Source: Bacteroides sp. CAG:709 (GTDB lineage: Bacteria; Bacteroidota; Bacteroidia; Bacteroidales; UBA932). Taken from it: a stretch of DNA of 37,403 nt. Of the stretch, positions 1 to 7,899 are shown in pieces. The DNA lies in assembly GCA_000434935.1 (NCBI GenBank), contig FR882184.1:37572-74974 (forward strand), in the 5' to 3' direction. The notes under the pieces were generated by a model, which saw nothing but the letters and a program-made list of their open reading frames with translations, was not told where the DNA came from and did not search any database. The first letter of the stretch is position 1. Each line of letters opens with the position of its first letter. Position numbers and translations under genes: made by a program.

Positions 1-49
1 CGGCCATGATGCCGGCCGCCATACTTAAGGTGATAAGTTTTTTGAACAT
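1..49 (-). CDS. Start of a secreted protein (cut by window edge)
   Basis: An ATG on the minus strand at 49 opens a reading frame running off the left edge. The 16 readable codons give MFKKLITLSMAAGIMA, a basic start followed by a hydrophobic run, as in a signal peptide. It begins 26 bases after the stop of the decarboxylase beta subunit on the same strand, so it could be the next gene of that operon. Nothing of the mature protein is visible and the function is unknown. Confidence 0.5.
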   Translation of the reverse strand, partial: MFKKLITLSMAAGIMA

Positions 50-75
50 ATCTATTGATTTAACAGTCATATCTA

Positions 76-1218
76 CTATCCCAGGAATCCGAGCAGGATA
101 CCGGCTGCTACTGCAGAACCGATGACACCGGCCACGTTAGGTCCCATTGCATGCATGAGAAGGTGGTTGCTCGGATCCGACTCCCTACCGACCATTTCCG
201 ATACGCGGGCACTGTCCGGAACAGCCGATACGCCGGCATTGCCGATGAGCGGATTGATCTTGTGTCCTTCACGGCAGAACAAGTTCATGAATTTTACGAA
301 CAAGACTCCGCAAATCGTCGCGATGACGAAGGAAATCAGACCAAGTGCGAAAATCTTTATGGATGTGGCGGAAAGGAATTTGTCAGCCTGTGTCGAGCAA
401 CCTACTGTAAGTCCGATGAGAGTGGTGATTACATCGATGAGCGGTCCTCTTGCCGTTTCTGCAAGACGCCTGGTTACTCCGCTCTCTTTCAGGAGGTTAC
501 CGAAGAAGAGCATACCGAGCAGCGGCAGTCCTGAAGGCACGATGAATGCTGTCGTGAGGAAACCTACGATAGGGAAGATGATCTTCTCTTTCTGGCTTAC
601 GGCACGTGGAGCCGGCATGCGGATAAGACGCTCTTTCTTCGAAGTGAGCATCAGCATGATAGGCTTCTGGATTACAGGAACGAGCGCCATGTATGAATAA
701 GCCGACACGGCGATGGCTCCCATGAGGTCCGGTGCGAGTTTCGAAGACAGGAAGATGGCTGTAGGACCGTCTGCGCCTCCGATAATACCGATGGCACCCG
801 CCTCATTAGGCATGAAGCCCATGGACAATGCCAGCAGATATGCTCCGAAGATACCCATCTGTGCGGCTGCACCGATCAGGATAAGTCTCGGCTGCGAAAT
901 CAGGGCGGAGAAATCAGTCATTGCTCCGATGCCGAGGAAAATCAGCGGCGGATACCAACCCTGTCTTACGCCTTGATACAGAATGTTCAGGACAGAACCG
1001 TCTTCATATACTCCGATATTCAGTCCCGGGAACATCGGAATATTGCCGATGATCATTCCGAATCCGATAGGAACGAGAAGCAGCGGCTCCCATTCCTTCA
1101 CAATCGCGAGAGTAATGAAGACAATGCCGATGCCTATCATCACCAGATGCTGCCATGTCATGTTGCAGAACCCGGTAAACTCCCAGAATTGCTGTAAACT
1201 ACTGATAATCTGATCCAT
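76..1218 (-). CDS. mmdB: Sodium-pumping decarboxylase beta subunit (methylmalonyl-CoA decarboxylase MmdB / OadB family)
   Basis: This integral membrane subunit removes CO2 from carboxybiotin and couples the release to export of sodium ions. The 380 residues match the usual OadB/MmdB length and are mostly hydrophobic helices. Two family signatures are intact: GGADGPT at residues 147-153, containing the conserved Asp of the ion path, and NPLIGNAGVSAVPDSAR at 322-338. It starts 5 bases after the biotin carrier gene and is the last complete gene of a four-subunit operon. The alpha subunit is of the acyl-CoA carboxyltransferase type rather than the pyruvate carboxylase-like OadA type, so I assign it to methylmalonyl-CoA rather than oxaloacetate decarboxylase. 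The family assignment is very secure; the substrate follows from context. Confidence 0.95.
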   Translation of the reverse strand: MDQIISSLQQFWEFTGFCNMTWQHLVMIGIGIVFITLAIVKEWEPLLLVPIGFGMIIGNIPMFPGLNIGVYEDGSVLNILYQGVRQGWYPPLIFLGIGAMTDFSALISQPRLILIGAAAQMGIFGAYLLALSMGFMPNEAGAIGIIGGADGPTAIFLSSKLAPDLMGAIAVSAYSYMALVPVIQKPIMLMLTSKKERLIRMPAPRAVSQKEKIIFPIVGFLTTAFIVPSGLPLLGMLFFGNLLKESGVTRRLAETARGPLIDVITTLIGLTVGCSTQADKFLSATSIKIFALGLISFVIATICGVLFVKFMNLFCREGHKINPLIGNAGVSAVPDSARVSEMVGRESDPSNHLLMHAMGPNVAGVIGSAVAAGILLGFLG

Positions 1219-1223
1219 ATAGC

Positions 1224-1667
1224 TTATGCTATGGTTACGATTGCCGCGCCCTCAAGAACAGAATCACCCTTGGCGACATTGATCTTGGTGACAACACCTG
1301 CCCTGTCGGACTGGATTTCGTTTTCCATCTTCATAGCTTCGAGAACGGCTACCTTCTGTCCTGCTGCTACCGTATCACCCTCTTTTACAGATACTTCGAT
1401 GATGACTCCAGGGAGTGGTGACGTAACCGGTCTGCCTTCTCCGGCAGGTTTTGCCACTACTGGTGCAGGAGCTGCAGCTACCGGTGTCGGAGCTGGCTTT
1501 GCAGCCGGTGCAGCTGCCTGTGGAACCGCCTGGACAGCAGGCATTTCATTTTCAATTTCTACCTTGTAGTCTACGCCGTTTACAGTTACGTCAGCGACAT
1601 TGCCGGTGGTGGAATTGATGGCGATATTGTAATCGTTGCCGTTGATCTTGAATTTATATTCTTTCAT
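1224..1667 (-). CDS. mmdC: Biotin carboxyl carrier subunit of methylmalonyl-CoA decarboxylase
   Basis: This is the mobile carrier whose biotin takes the carboxyl group from the alpha subunit to the membrane beta subunit. The 147 residues fall into three parts: an N-terminal segment of about 45 residues, an Ala/Pro-rich flexible linker at about 45-76, and a biotinyl domain from about 80. The biotinylation motif EAMKMEN is complete, placing biotin on Lys113. The frame ends VTIA shortly after the domain, as is usual. It lies 19 bases after the lamin-tail/OadG gene and 5 before mmdB, so translation is probably coordinated. Similar carriers serve oxaloacetate and glutaconyl-CoA decarboxylases, so the specific name rests on mmdA in the same operon. 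Confidence 0.93.
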   Translation of the reverse strand: MKEYKFKINGNDYNIAINSTTGNVADVTVNGVDYKVEIENEMPAVQAVPQAAAPAAKPAPTPVAAAPAPVVAKPAGEGRPVTSPLPGVIIEVSVKEGDTVAAGQKVAVLEAMKMENEIQSDRAGVVTKINVAKGDSVLEGAAIVTIA

Positions 1668-1686
1668 GATTTCTGATTTTTAATGT

Positions 1687-2619
1687 TTATTTAGGAAGCT
1701 GTCTGAAATTCTGTCCCTTGCTGTTCCAGCTGCTCTGCTTCCTGTTGATTGTGAGCACGAAACTTTCATTGTCATGGACAGCGTCTTCCATATACAGGTG
1801 CAATGCCAGTGATATGGCTGCGTAGACTTCGCCGTTCATTTCCTGGTCGAGCGCCAGTCCTATGGCGGCAGCGATCTCAGGAGTAATCTTGCCGGAGGTT
1901 TTCACCTTTGCCTTGTCAGCCTTTTTGCACTCGCATTTTTCATTCTTCTCGCCGGAAACCTTCCCGAGCAGGCTGAACAGCCACCAAAGGATGATGAGTG
2001 CGCAGAAAACCACTGATACAGAGACGATTGTGAGTATGAATCCATGCTTGTCCTCATGAGCCATCTTCTGGCTTCCAGACTCAGTGACGCCATCGCCGTT
2101 CACCGCTCCCGGTGAAGGTACGGCAGGATCCGGCTCCACCTCGAACACTATCTGACGCAGGTCATTGGCCGTTTTCGCAACTGATTTTCCGGCCGGAAGA
2201 GTGGTCGGGACAATGATGGAGTCCACGACTGTGCGTCCGTCGTTGCTCACGAGATAGATGGTCGAACCTCTGCGGATTTCGAAGTTCACGTAGAAAGTGC
2301 CGTCACCATTGTTGCCGCTTGCGTGGAACAATGCCACCTGACGCGGACCGATTTTGGTCCTGTTGTCAGATTTGGTTATCGGGCTCTTTTTCAGATTGTT
2401 ACGGTCATCAGACAGAAAACATCCGCCATAATTGACCGTACCTTGGGATTTATTGAAAATCTCAATCCACCCCGCACGGCGGCCATAGTCGTCCATGATG
2501 CAGCTGCTGTCAGGTTCCGCCAGAACCTCGGAAATGATGAGGTCGCTGACGTTCTGCGCATGCGCCATGAAAAGTCCGCCCGCAAGGATAGTACTAATAG
2601 TCAATAATATACGTTTCAT
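1687..2619 (-). CDS. Lamin-tail domain fused to an OadG-like decarboxylase gamma/delta subunit
   Basis: OadG-type subunits are small single-span membrane proteins that hold the decarboxylase complex together. This 310-residue protein is far longer than the roughly 80-120 residues usual for them. It has a signal peptide (1-21, ending AHA). An extracytoplasmic domain at about 25-145 looks like a lamin-tail (LTD) fold, with LIISEVLAEPD, WIEIFNKS and a GDGTFYVNFEIRRGSTIYL stretch. A Pro-rich spacer and one membrane span at about 193-217 follow. After a Lys/Cys-rich cytoplasmic linker comes the OadG-like tail, in which ITPEIAAAIGLALDQE and residues 261-280 form amphipathic helices. It sits between mmdA and mmdC, exactly where an OadG/MmdD subunit is expected. 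The OadG part is well supported by position and topology; the LTD call is by motif recognition and its role is unknown. Confidence 0.82.
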   Translation of the reverse strand: MKRILLTISTILAGGLFMAHAQNVSDLIISEVLAEPDSSCIMDDYGRRAGWIEIFNKSQGTVNYGGCFLSDDRNNLKKSPITKSDNRTKIGPRQVALFHASGNNGDGTFYVNFEIRRGSTIYLVSNDGRTVVDSIIVPTTLPAGKSVAKTANDLRQIVFEVEPDPAVPSPGAVNGDGVTESGSQKMAHEDKHGFILTIVSVSVVFCALIILWWLFSLLGKVSGEKNEKCECKKADKAKVKTSGKITPEIAAAIGLALDQEMNGEVYAAISLALHLYMEDAVHDNESFVLTINRKQSSWNSKGQNFRQLPK

Positions 2620-2631
2620 TCCCCGTAAGCT

Positions 2632-4194
2632 TTAGAGAGGAAGATTGTCGTGCTTCTTGGCCGGCAATGTCTGTTTCTTGCCTGCAAGCTGCTCGAGTGC
2701 GCGTATAACACGGAATCTGGTGTTCCTCGGTTCAATGATATCGTCAATGTATCCCATTTTGGCAGCCTGGTAAGGGTTGCAGAACAGGTCATTGTACTCG
2801 TTTTTCTTCTCTTCTGCGAGTTTTGCCTGCTCCTCAGGATCCTCCACGGCCTTGAGCTCCTTTCCGTAAAGAATCTGGACTGCACCGTCCGCACCCATTA
2901 CTGCAATGTTCGCCGAAGGCCATGCGTAGTTGATGTCTCCGCGTATCTGCTTGCAGCTCATTACGATATGAGCGCCGCCGTAGGATTTTCTCAATGTTAC
3001 CGTAACCTTAGGCACAGTAGCTTCTCCGTAAGCATAGAGAAGTTTCGCGCCGTTGGCAATGATTGCTCCATACTCCTGCTGTGTTCCGCAGAGGAATCCG
3101 GGAACGTCCACCAATGTCACGATAGGAATGTTGAATGCGTCGCAGAAGCGTACGAAACGTCCTGCCTTCCTGGAAGCATTGATATCCAATACGCCTGCGA
3201 GGAATTTAGGCTGGTTGGCCACGATACCTACGCTGCGTCCGTTCATGTGCGCGAAACCTACGATGATGTTCTTCGCATAAGCCTGATGGATTTCGAAGAA
3301 CTTGCCGTCATCCACAATGCTCTTGATGACATAGTACATGTCGTAAGCCTTGTTCGGATTGTCCGGGATGATCTCGTTCAATGCATCGTCAGTTCTGCTG
3401 ATAGGGTCATTTGTAGGGACTTCAGGAGCTTCTTCCATATTGTTCTGCGGAATGTAGCTCAGCAGTTCCTTTATGATTCTGATGCCGTCCTCGTCATTTT
3501 CCGCAGCGAAATGTGCAACGCCGCTCTTGGTGGCATGTACGCTGGCTCCTCCGAGGTCTTCTGCCGATACGGTCTCACCTGTGACGCTCTTCACGACTGC
3601 CGGACCCGTAAGGAACATGTAGGAAGTGTTCTTCACCATGATCGTGAAGTCGGTCAATGCCGGTGAGTAGACTGCTCCGCCGGCGCAAGGTCCGAAAATT
3701 CCTGAAATCTGTGGAACGACGCCTGATGAGAGGATGTTTCTTTCGAAAATTTCACCGAAACCTGCCAGGGAATTGATTCCTTCCTGGATTCTGGCTCCTC
3801 CGGAATCGTTAAGACCGATGCATGGCACACCGTTTCGTGTAGCCATATCCATTACTTTGCAGATTTTCTGTGCCATAGCTTCGCCGAGGGAACCGCCGGA
3901 TACCGTAAAGTCCTGTGCGAAGACATATACAAGTCTTCCGTCAATGGTGCCTTGTCCCGTTACTACGCCGTCACCGTCGAAGTGCTGCTTTTCCATTCCG
4001 AAATTTGTGCAGCGATGCTGGACGAACATGTCGAATTCCTCGAAGCTTCCTTCGTCGAGAAGCAGAGCGATTCTCTCACGTGCCGTGAGCTTTCCTTTCT
4101 GGTGCTGAGCGTCAATGCGTTTCTGTCCTCCGCCCATAGCGGCATTGGCCCTGCGCTCAACCAGTTTCTTGATATTATCCTGCTGGATACTCAT
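2632..4194 (-). CDS. mmdA: Methylmalonyl-CoA decarboxylase alpha subunit (carboxyltransferase)
   Basis: This soluble subunit transfers the carboxyl group of (S)-methylmalonyl-CoA to biotin, releasing propionyl-CoA. The 520 residues match MmdA and propionyl-CoA carboxylase beta. The N-terminal acyl-CoA half carries NDSGGARIQEGI at 129-140 and GPCAGGAVYSPAL at 168-180. The C-terminal half has the second crotonase-like oxyanion region around GGAHIVM and ends LPAKKHDNLPL. It is the first gene of a minus-strand operon with an OadG-like subunit 12 bases downstream, then carrier and beta subunit. No biotin carboxylase is encoded nearby, which fits a decarboxylase rather than an ATP-dependent carboxylase. 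The operon would drain succinate-derived methylmalonyl-CoA to propionate and build a sodium gradient. Glutaconyl-CoA decarboxylase is the main alternative but its alpha subunit is more divergent. Confidence 0.93.
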   Translation of the reverse strand: MSIQQDNIKKLVERRANAAMGGGQKRIDAQHQKGKLTARERIALLLDEGSFEEFDMFVQHRCTNFGMEKQHFDGDGVVTGQGTIDGRLVYVFAQDFTVSGGSLGEAMAQKICKVMDMATRNGVPCIGLNDSGGARIQEGINSLAGFGEIFERNILSSGVVPQISGIFGPCAGGAVYSPALTDFTIMVKNTSYMFLTGPAVVKSVTGETVSAEDLGGASVHATKSGVAHFAAENDEDGIRIIKELLSYIPQNNMEEAPEVPTNDPISRTDDALNEIIPDNPNKAYDMYYVIKSIVDDGKFFEIHQAYAKNIIVGFAHMNGRSVGIVANQPKFLAGVLDINASRKAGRFVRFCDAFNIPIVTLVDVPGFLCGTQQEYGAIIANGAKLLYAYGEATVPKVTVTLRKSYGGAHIVMSCKQIRGDINYAWPSANIAVMGADGAVQILYGKELKAVEDPEEQAKLAEEKKNEYNDLFCNPYQAAKMGYIDDIIEPRNTRFRVIRALEQLAGKKQTLPAKKHDNLPL

Positions 4195-4245
4195 TTGTAC
4201 TGTATATAATATAAATAGTTATACTCTTATTGTTCAATTAACTCG

Positions 4246-4253
4246 CAAATATA
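4246..4253 (-). promoter_or_regulatory. Candidate -7 box for the mmd operon
   Basis: Read on the minus strand this is TATATTTG, matching the Bacteroidota -7 consensus TAnnTTTG, about 50 bases upstream of the mmdA start. A TTTG at 4268-4271 (minus) is the only nearby -33 candidate, but its 14-base spacing is shorter than the usual 19-21, so the promoter call is tentative. Confidence 0.4.
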
Positions 4254-4354
4254 ACAAATATTTCGTCCAAATGCGAATGTCGGATTTGATTGTCACGTGC
4301 ACGACGCTGGCTCTCCGATATTTCGGACAATAAAAGATAGAAATGGAATATTGC

Positions 4355-4362
4355 TATCTTTG
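4355..4362 (+). promoter_or_regulatory. Candidate -7 box for the GH92 gene
   Basis: TATCTTTG matches the Bacteroidota TAnnTTTG consensus exactly and lies 32 bases before the ATG of the mannosidase gene, leaving a short leader. No good TTTG -33 element is seen at the expected distance. The same octamer precedes recF in this window. The 200-base gap 4195-4394 holds this element and the divergent mmd promoter and no gene. Confidence 0.5.
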
Positions 4363-4394
4363 CAGAATGAATAGAATACAAACCATATAATGTA

Positions 4395-6695
4395 ATGATA
4401 AAATTCAGATTTCTTACCATTATTACCTGCGCTGTGACAGCAGCATCGTGCTGCGGCAATGCAGAGCCGGATTATATCGAGAATCCGGTGGACTATGTAA
4501 GCACACTTGTCGGTTCGGAATCCACATTCCAGCTTTCCACCGGAAATACCTACCCTGCAGTGGCCATGCCATGGGGAATGAACTTCTGGACGCCTCAGAC
4601 CGGCAAGAACGGTGACGGCTGGACCTATCAATATGATGCGACCAAGATTCGCGGACTGAAACAGACTCACCAGCCGAGTCCGTGGATAAACGACTACGGC
4701 GCATTCTCCATCATGCCTGTGACCACAGGTCCTGTGTTCGATGAGGATGAGCGTGAGAGCTGGTTCTCCCATAAGGCTGAGGTAGCCGCACCTTACTATT
4801 ATAAGGTATATCTGGCTGAACATGATGTTGTAGCGGAAATCGCTCCGACAGAGAGGGCTGCGGCAATCCGTCTGACATACCCTGAGAAAGACATGTCTTA
4901 CCTCGTAGTGGACGGCTATGCCGGCGGTTCATTCGTGAAGGTGATCCCTGAGGAGAACAAGATAATCGGCTATGTGACAAACAATCACGGCGGAGTGCCG
5001 GAGAATTTCAAGAACTGGTTCGTCGTGGTTTCCGACACGCCTTTCGAGAAGGTGGAGACAATCGCCGGCGACAAGGTTACCGGAAAGATGGAAACCGCTG
5101 CTGACCACGCACTTGCGATGGTAGGCTTCAAGACTGTCAGGGGCCAGGTGGTGAACCTTCGCGTCGCGTCCTCGTTCATCAGCATTGACCAGGCCCATCT
5201 CAATCTCCGCGAAGTCGAGGGCAAATCTTTCGACGCCGTGAAGAATGCCTGCCGCGACAGCTGGAACGCCGCGCTCGGCCGCATCCAGGTCAGCGACACT
5301 AACATTGACAGGATCCGCACATTCTACTCGTGCCTCTACCGCTCGCTCCTTTTCCCTCGCGATTTGTCCGAGGTCAATGCCAATGGCGAGCGCGTCCACT
5401 ACAGCCCGTACAACGGCGAGGTGAAGCCCGGCTACATGACGACCGACACCGGATTCTGGGACACATTCAGAAGCCTTTTCCCGCTGATGAACCTGGTTTA
5501 TCCTGACCAGAGCGTGAAGGTCCAGGAGGGTCTTGTCAATGCCTATCTGGAGAGCGGTTTCCTTCCTGAGTGGGCGAGCCCGGGACATCGCGGATGCATG
5601 GTCGGAAACAATTCCGCATCGGTAGTGGCAGATGCCTATGTCAACGGAATCCGCGGCTATGACGCTGAAAAGCTTTGGAAGGCAGTCATTTCCGATGCCC
5701 ACAAGGTTCATTCTGAGGTGAGTTCGACAGGCCGTCTCGGCTGGGAATATTATGACAGTCTGGGATACGTGCCTTGCAATGTCGGCATCAAGGAAAATGC
5801 GGCTCGTACTCTCGAGTATGCCTACAATGACTGGTGCATCTGGCGGTTCGGCAAGGCGCTCGGCAAATCCGATGAGGAACTCGCACCTTATGCAAAGGCG
5901 GCATTGAACTATAAGAACCTTTATGACCCAGAGTATAAGCTCATGGTCGGCAGAAACGCTGACGGCACATTCTCCCGTCCTTTCAGCCCTCTCAAATGGG
6001 GCGGCGACTTCACGGAAGGCAACAGCCTCCATTATACGTGGTCTGTCTTCCATGACCCTCAGGGACTCATTGACCTTATGGGCGGGGACGAGCCTTTTAG
6101 CGCGATGATGGATTCCGTGTTCAATATACCTCCTCACTTCGACGACAGCTACTACGGCTTCCCTATCCACGAAATCCGGGAGATGCAGGTCATGAACATG
6201 GGTAACTATGCGCACGGAAACCAGCCAATCCAGCATTTCATCTACCTCTATGACTGGTGCGGCCAGCCGTGGAAGGCACAGGCACGCATCCGTGAAGTCA
6301 TGGACAAGTTCTACACCGCGGCCCCTGACGGATACTGCGGAGACGAGGACAACGGACAGACTTCCGCATGGTATGTCTTCTCAGCAATGGGCTTCTACCC
6401 AGTTTGTCCGGCCTCCGGCCAATTCGCTGTCGGCACACCGCTGTTCAAGAGCGTGAAAATCTCCCTGCCTGACGGCAAGACGGTCAGGATCAATGCTCCT
6501 GAAAACTCTGATGCCAATTATTATATCAGGTCAATGAAGGTCAACGGACGTGAGCAGACCAGGACCTGGCTCACATATAAGGAGTTGTCAGAGGGCGCTA
6601 CCATCCGTTTCGACATGTGCAATGCTCCTGTAACCTCGCGTGGTACAGCAACTTCAGACCGTCCATATTCTTATTCTGCAAATGATGAAAAATAG
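4395..6695 (+). CDS. GH92 family alpha-mannosidase, lipoprotein
   Basis: GH92 enzymes are calcium-dependent exo-alpha-mannosidases, mostly alpha-1,2, that trim host or yeast N-glycans and mannans. The 766-residue length is normal. The N-terminus has a lipoprotein signal ending TAASC (Cys19), followed by a second Cys. Family landmarks appear in order: NPVDYVSTLVGS, STGNTYPAVAMPWGMNFW, THQPSPWINDYGAF, then TDTGFWDTFRSLFPL. The probable acid is Glu541 in EGNSLHYTW and the probable base pair is Asp650/Asp652 in GDEDNGQTSAW, the spacing seen in characterised GH92 enzymes. The next gene starts inside its last codons. The active site looks complete, so I expect an active enzyme; linkage preference cannot be read from sequence. 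Confidence 0.95.
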   Translation: MIKFRFLTIITCAVTAASCCGNAEPDYIENPVDYVSTLVGSESTFQLSTGNTYPAVAMPWGMNFWTPQTGKNGDGWTYQYDATKIRGLKQTHQPSPWINDYGAFSIMPVTTGPVFDEDERESWFSHKAEVAAPYYYKVYLAEHDVVAEIAPTERAAAIRLTYPEKDMSYLVVDGYAGGSFVKVIPEENKIIGYVTNNHGGVPENFKNWFVVVSDTPFEKVETIAGDKVTGKMETAADHALAMVGFKTVRGQVVNLRVASSFISIDQAHLNLREVEGKSFDAVKNACRDSWNAALGRIQVSDTNIDRIRTFYSCLYRSLLFPRDLSEVNANGERVHYSPYNGEVKPGYMTTDTGFWDTFRSLFPLMNLVYPDQSVKVQEGLVNAYLESGFLPEWASPGHRGCMVGNNSASVVADAYVNGIRGYDAEKLWKAVISDAHKVHSEVSSTGRLGWEYYDSLGYVPCNVGIKENAARTLEYAYNDWCIWRFGKALGKSDEELAPYAKAALNYKNLYDPEYKLMVGRNADGTFSRPFSPLKWGGDFTEGNSLHYTWSVFHDPQGLIDLMGGDEPFSAMMDSVFNIPPHFDDSYYGFPIHEIREMQVMNMGNYAHGNQPIQHFIYLYDWCGQPWKAQARIREVMDKFYTAAPDGYCGDEDNGQTSAWYVFSAMGFYPVCPASGQFAVGTPLFKSVKISLPDGKTVRINAPENSDANYYIRSMKVNGREQTRTWLTYKELSEGATIRFDMCNAPVTSRGTATSDRPYSYSANDEK

Positions 6696-7830
6696 ACATG
6701 TTTTTCTTGCTGCTCTCCTGGTATCATCTACAATGTTCCTCTCCTGTTCATGTTCAGGAGGGGAGACTGATTCCGGTCCGGTTATAGGTGGTGAAACCGG
6801 AGGTGGCGTCAATACGGGAATAATGAACGAGATTCTTGCCTGGCTTGCTCCGGGAGCTTCTGTCCTTGGCTGGGAGTCCGCTTCCGGCGAAGATGTTTTC
6901 GTTTCACCGGTTTCTGCCAACGGCAAGCTGATGCTTGCAGCTGACTGGAGCAGTAACCATGGACTTACGTCAGCCGGCGCCGTTTCCCATGCTCCCGCTC
7001 TTGCCAAGGTTATAAATCCGAGGAAGATAAACTATTCTGCATCTGCCCATTATGTGTCATTCTTCCTGAGTGATGGTGACAACTATCAATGGATTATGAA
7101 TGGATTCGACAAGGATTTCTATTCGGTTTCATCGGTAATCCCGGCCAGAATGAGCTTCGGAATCTGCTCTCAGGCTCTGGAACAGTTGGCTCCGGTTCAG
7201 GAGGATTATCTGTTCTCCAAGCAGGCTGACAACAGTACATTGATGGAATGTTTCGGCGGCGGATATTTCTATGTGGATGATTACGCCACCAAGTCGGACA
7301 GGAAGGCCGGTCTGGAACTCCTTGCGGAGCGCACGGCTGCGAGCATGAAGGCCCACCGCCTCAAGGTCCTTCACCTTATGGCCCATGACGTCAATTCCGA
7401 TGCCGCAAAAGAGGCGTATCAGGCTTTTATCAATGCCAATGACCAGCAGGAGGGAATCGTGGTCATCCAGTATTCTCCATACAATGGAGGTCACGGAAAT
7501 ATCATGTGGTTTGCCAATAAGGAAGGATATGACAGTCCTGTGATATCTGCGGCTTATTCGCTCTGGAACGGCTCCTCTGAGCCTGGTCAGGGTACTCCTG
7601 CCGAGATCGCGGCAAGAATGAAAGCTGTCAATGATGGCGTGTCCCATGACCTGGTCTGCGTCCATGCGTGGAGTGACTTCTCCGGAAAGAAAGGCGCTGC
7701 CGCCGCACTCCAGTGCATATCTTCTGCAGGAGATACCTATAAGGCTGTTTCCGTCCAGGAACTTATCTGGCGCATACGTATGAAAGAACGTAAGGAACAG
7801 ACGCTCAAGTATCTGAAAACCATAAAGTAA
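6682..7830 (+). CDS. GxGYxYP-family lipoprotein (putative glycoside hydrolase-like)
   Basis: The frame is open from 6640, but the real start is one of two adjacent ATGs at 6682 and 6685: a lipoprotein signal follows directly (basic start, hydrophobic run, Cys22 in FLSC). That start overlaps the GH92 stop by 11-14 bases, implying translational coupling. Two motifs of the GxGYxYP family are visible: SDGDNYQW at about 130-137, and GGGYFYV at about 192-198, the name motif with its final Pro replaced by Val. The order APGASVLGW, then GEDVFVSP, then ADWSSNHG also fits the linker seen in that family. At 382 residues it is shorter than many members, so it may hold mainly the C-terminal domain. The family's biochemical function is not established; the pairing with a mannosidase suggests glycan processing. 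Confidence 0.7.
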   Translation: MMKNRHVFLAALLVSSTMFLSCSCSGGETDSGPVIGGETGGGVNTGIMNEILAWLAPGASVLGWESASGEDVFVSPVSANGKLMLAADWSSNHGLTSAGAVSHAPALAKVINPRKINYSASAHYVSFFLSDGDNYQWIMNGFDKDFYSVSSVIPARMSFGICSQALEQLAPVQEDYLFSKQADNSTLMECFGGGYFYVDDYATKSDRKAGLELLAERTAASMKAHRLKVLHLMAHDVNSDAAKEAYQAFINANDQQEGIVVIQYSPYNGGHGNIMWFANKEGYDSPVISAAYSLWNGSSEPGQGTPAEIAARMKAVNDGVSHDLVCVHAWSDFSGKKGAAAALQCISSAGDTYKAVSVQELIWRIRMKERKEQTLKYLKTIK

Positions 7831-7841
7831 TACTTGCAAAT

Positions 7842-7887
7842 ACTGAAAGAGAGGCTGACTGGATTGCCTGTCAGCCTCTCTTTCAGT
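7842..7887. terminator. Bidirectional intrinsic terminator hairpin
   Basis: A perfect 18-base-pair stem (arms 7842-7859 and 7870-7887, beginning ACTGAAAGAGAGGCTGAC) with a 10-base loop lies between two convergent genes ending at 7830 and 7900. The outer stem is A/T-rich on each side, giving AAAG/CTTT flanks usable in either direction. It should stop both the mannosidase operon and the SusCD locus. Confidence 0.85.
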
Positions 7888-7899
7888 GTGTATGGTATA

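Noticed and set aside
4929..6236. Open frame of 435 codons on the minus strand
   Set aside because: It lies wholly inside the GH92 gene, which has complete catalytic motifs; no signal or domain is seen in the reverse product.
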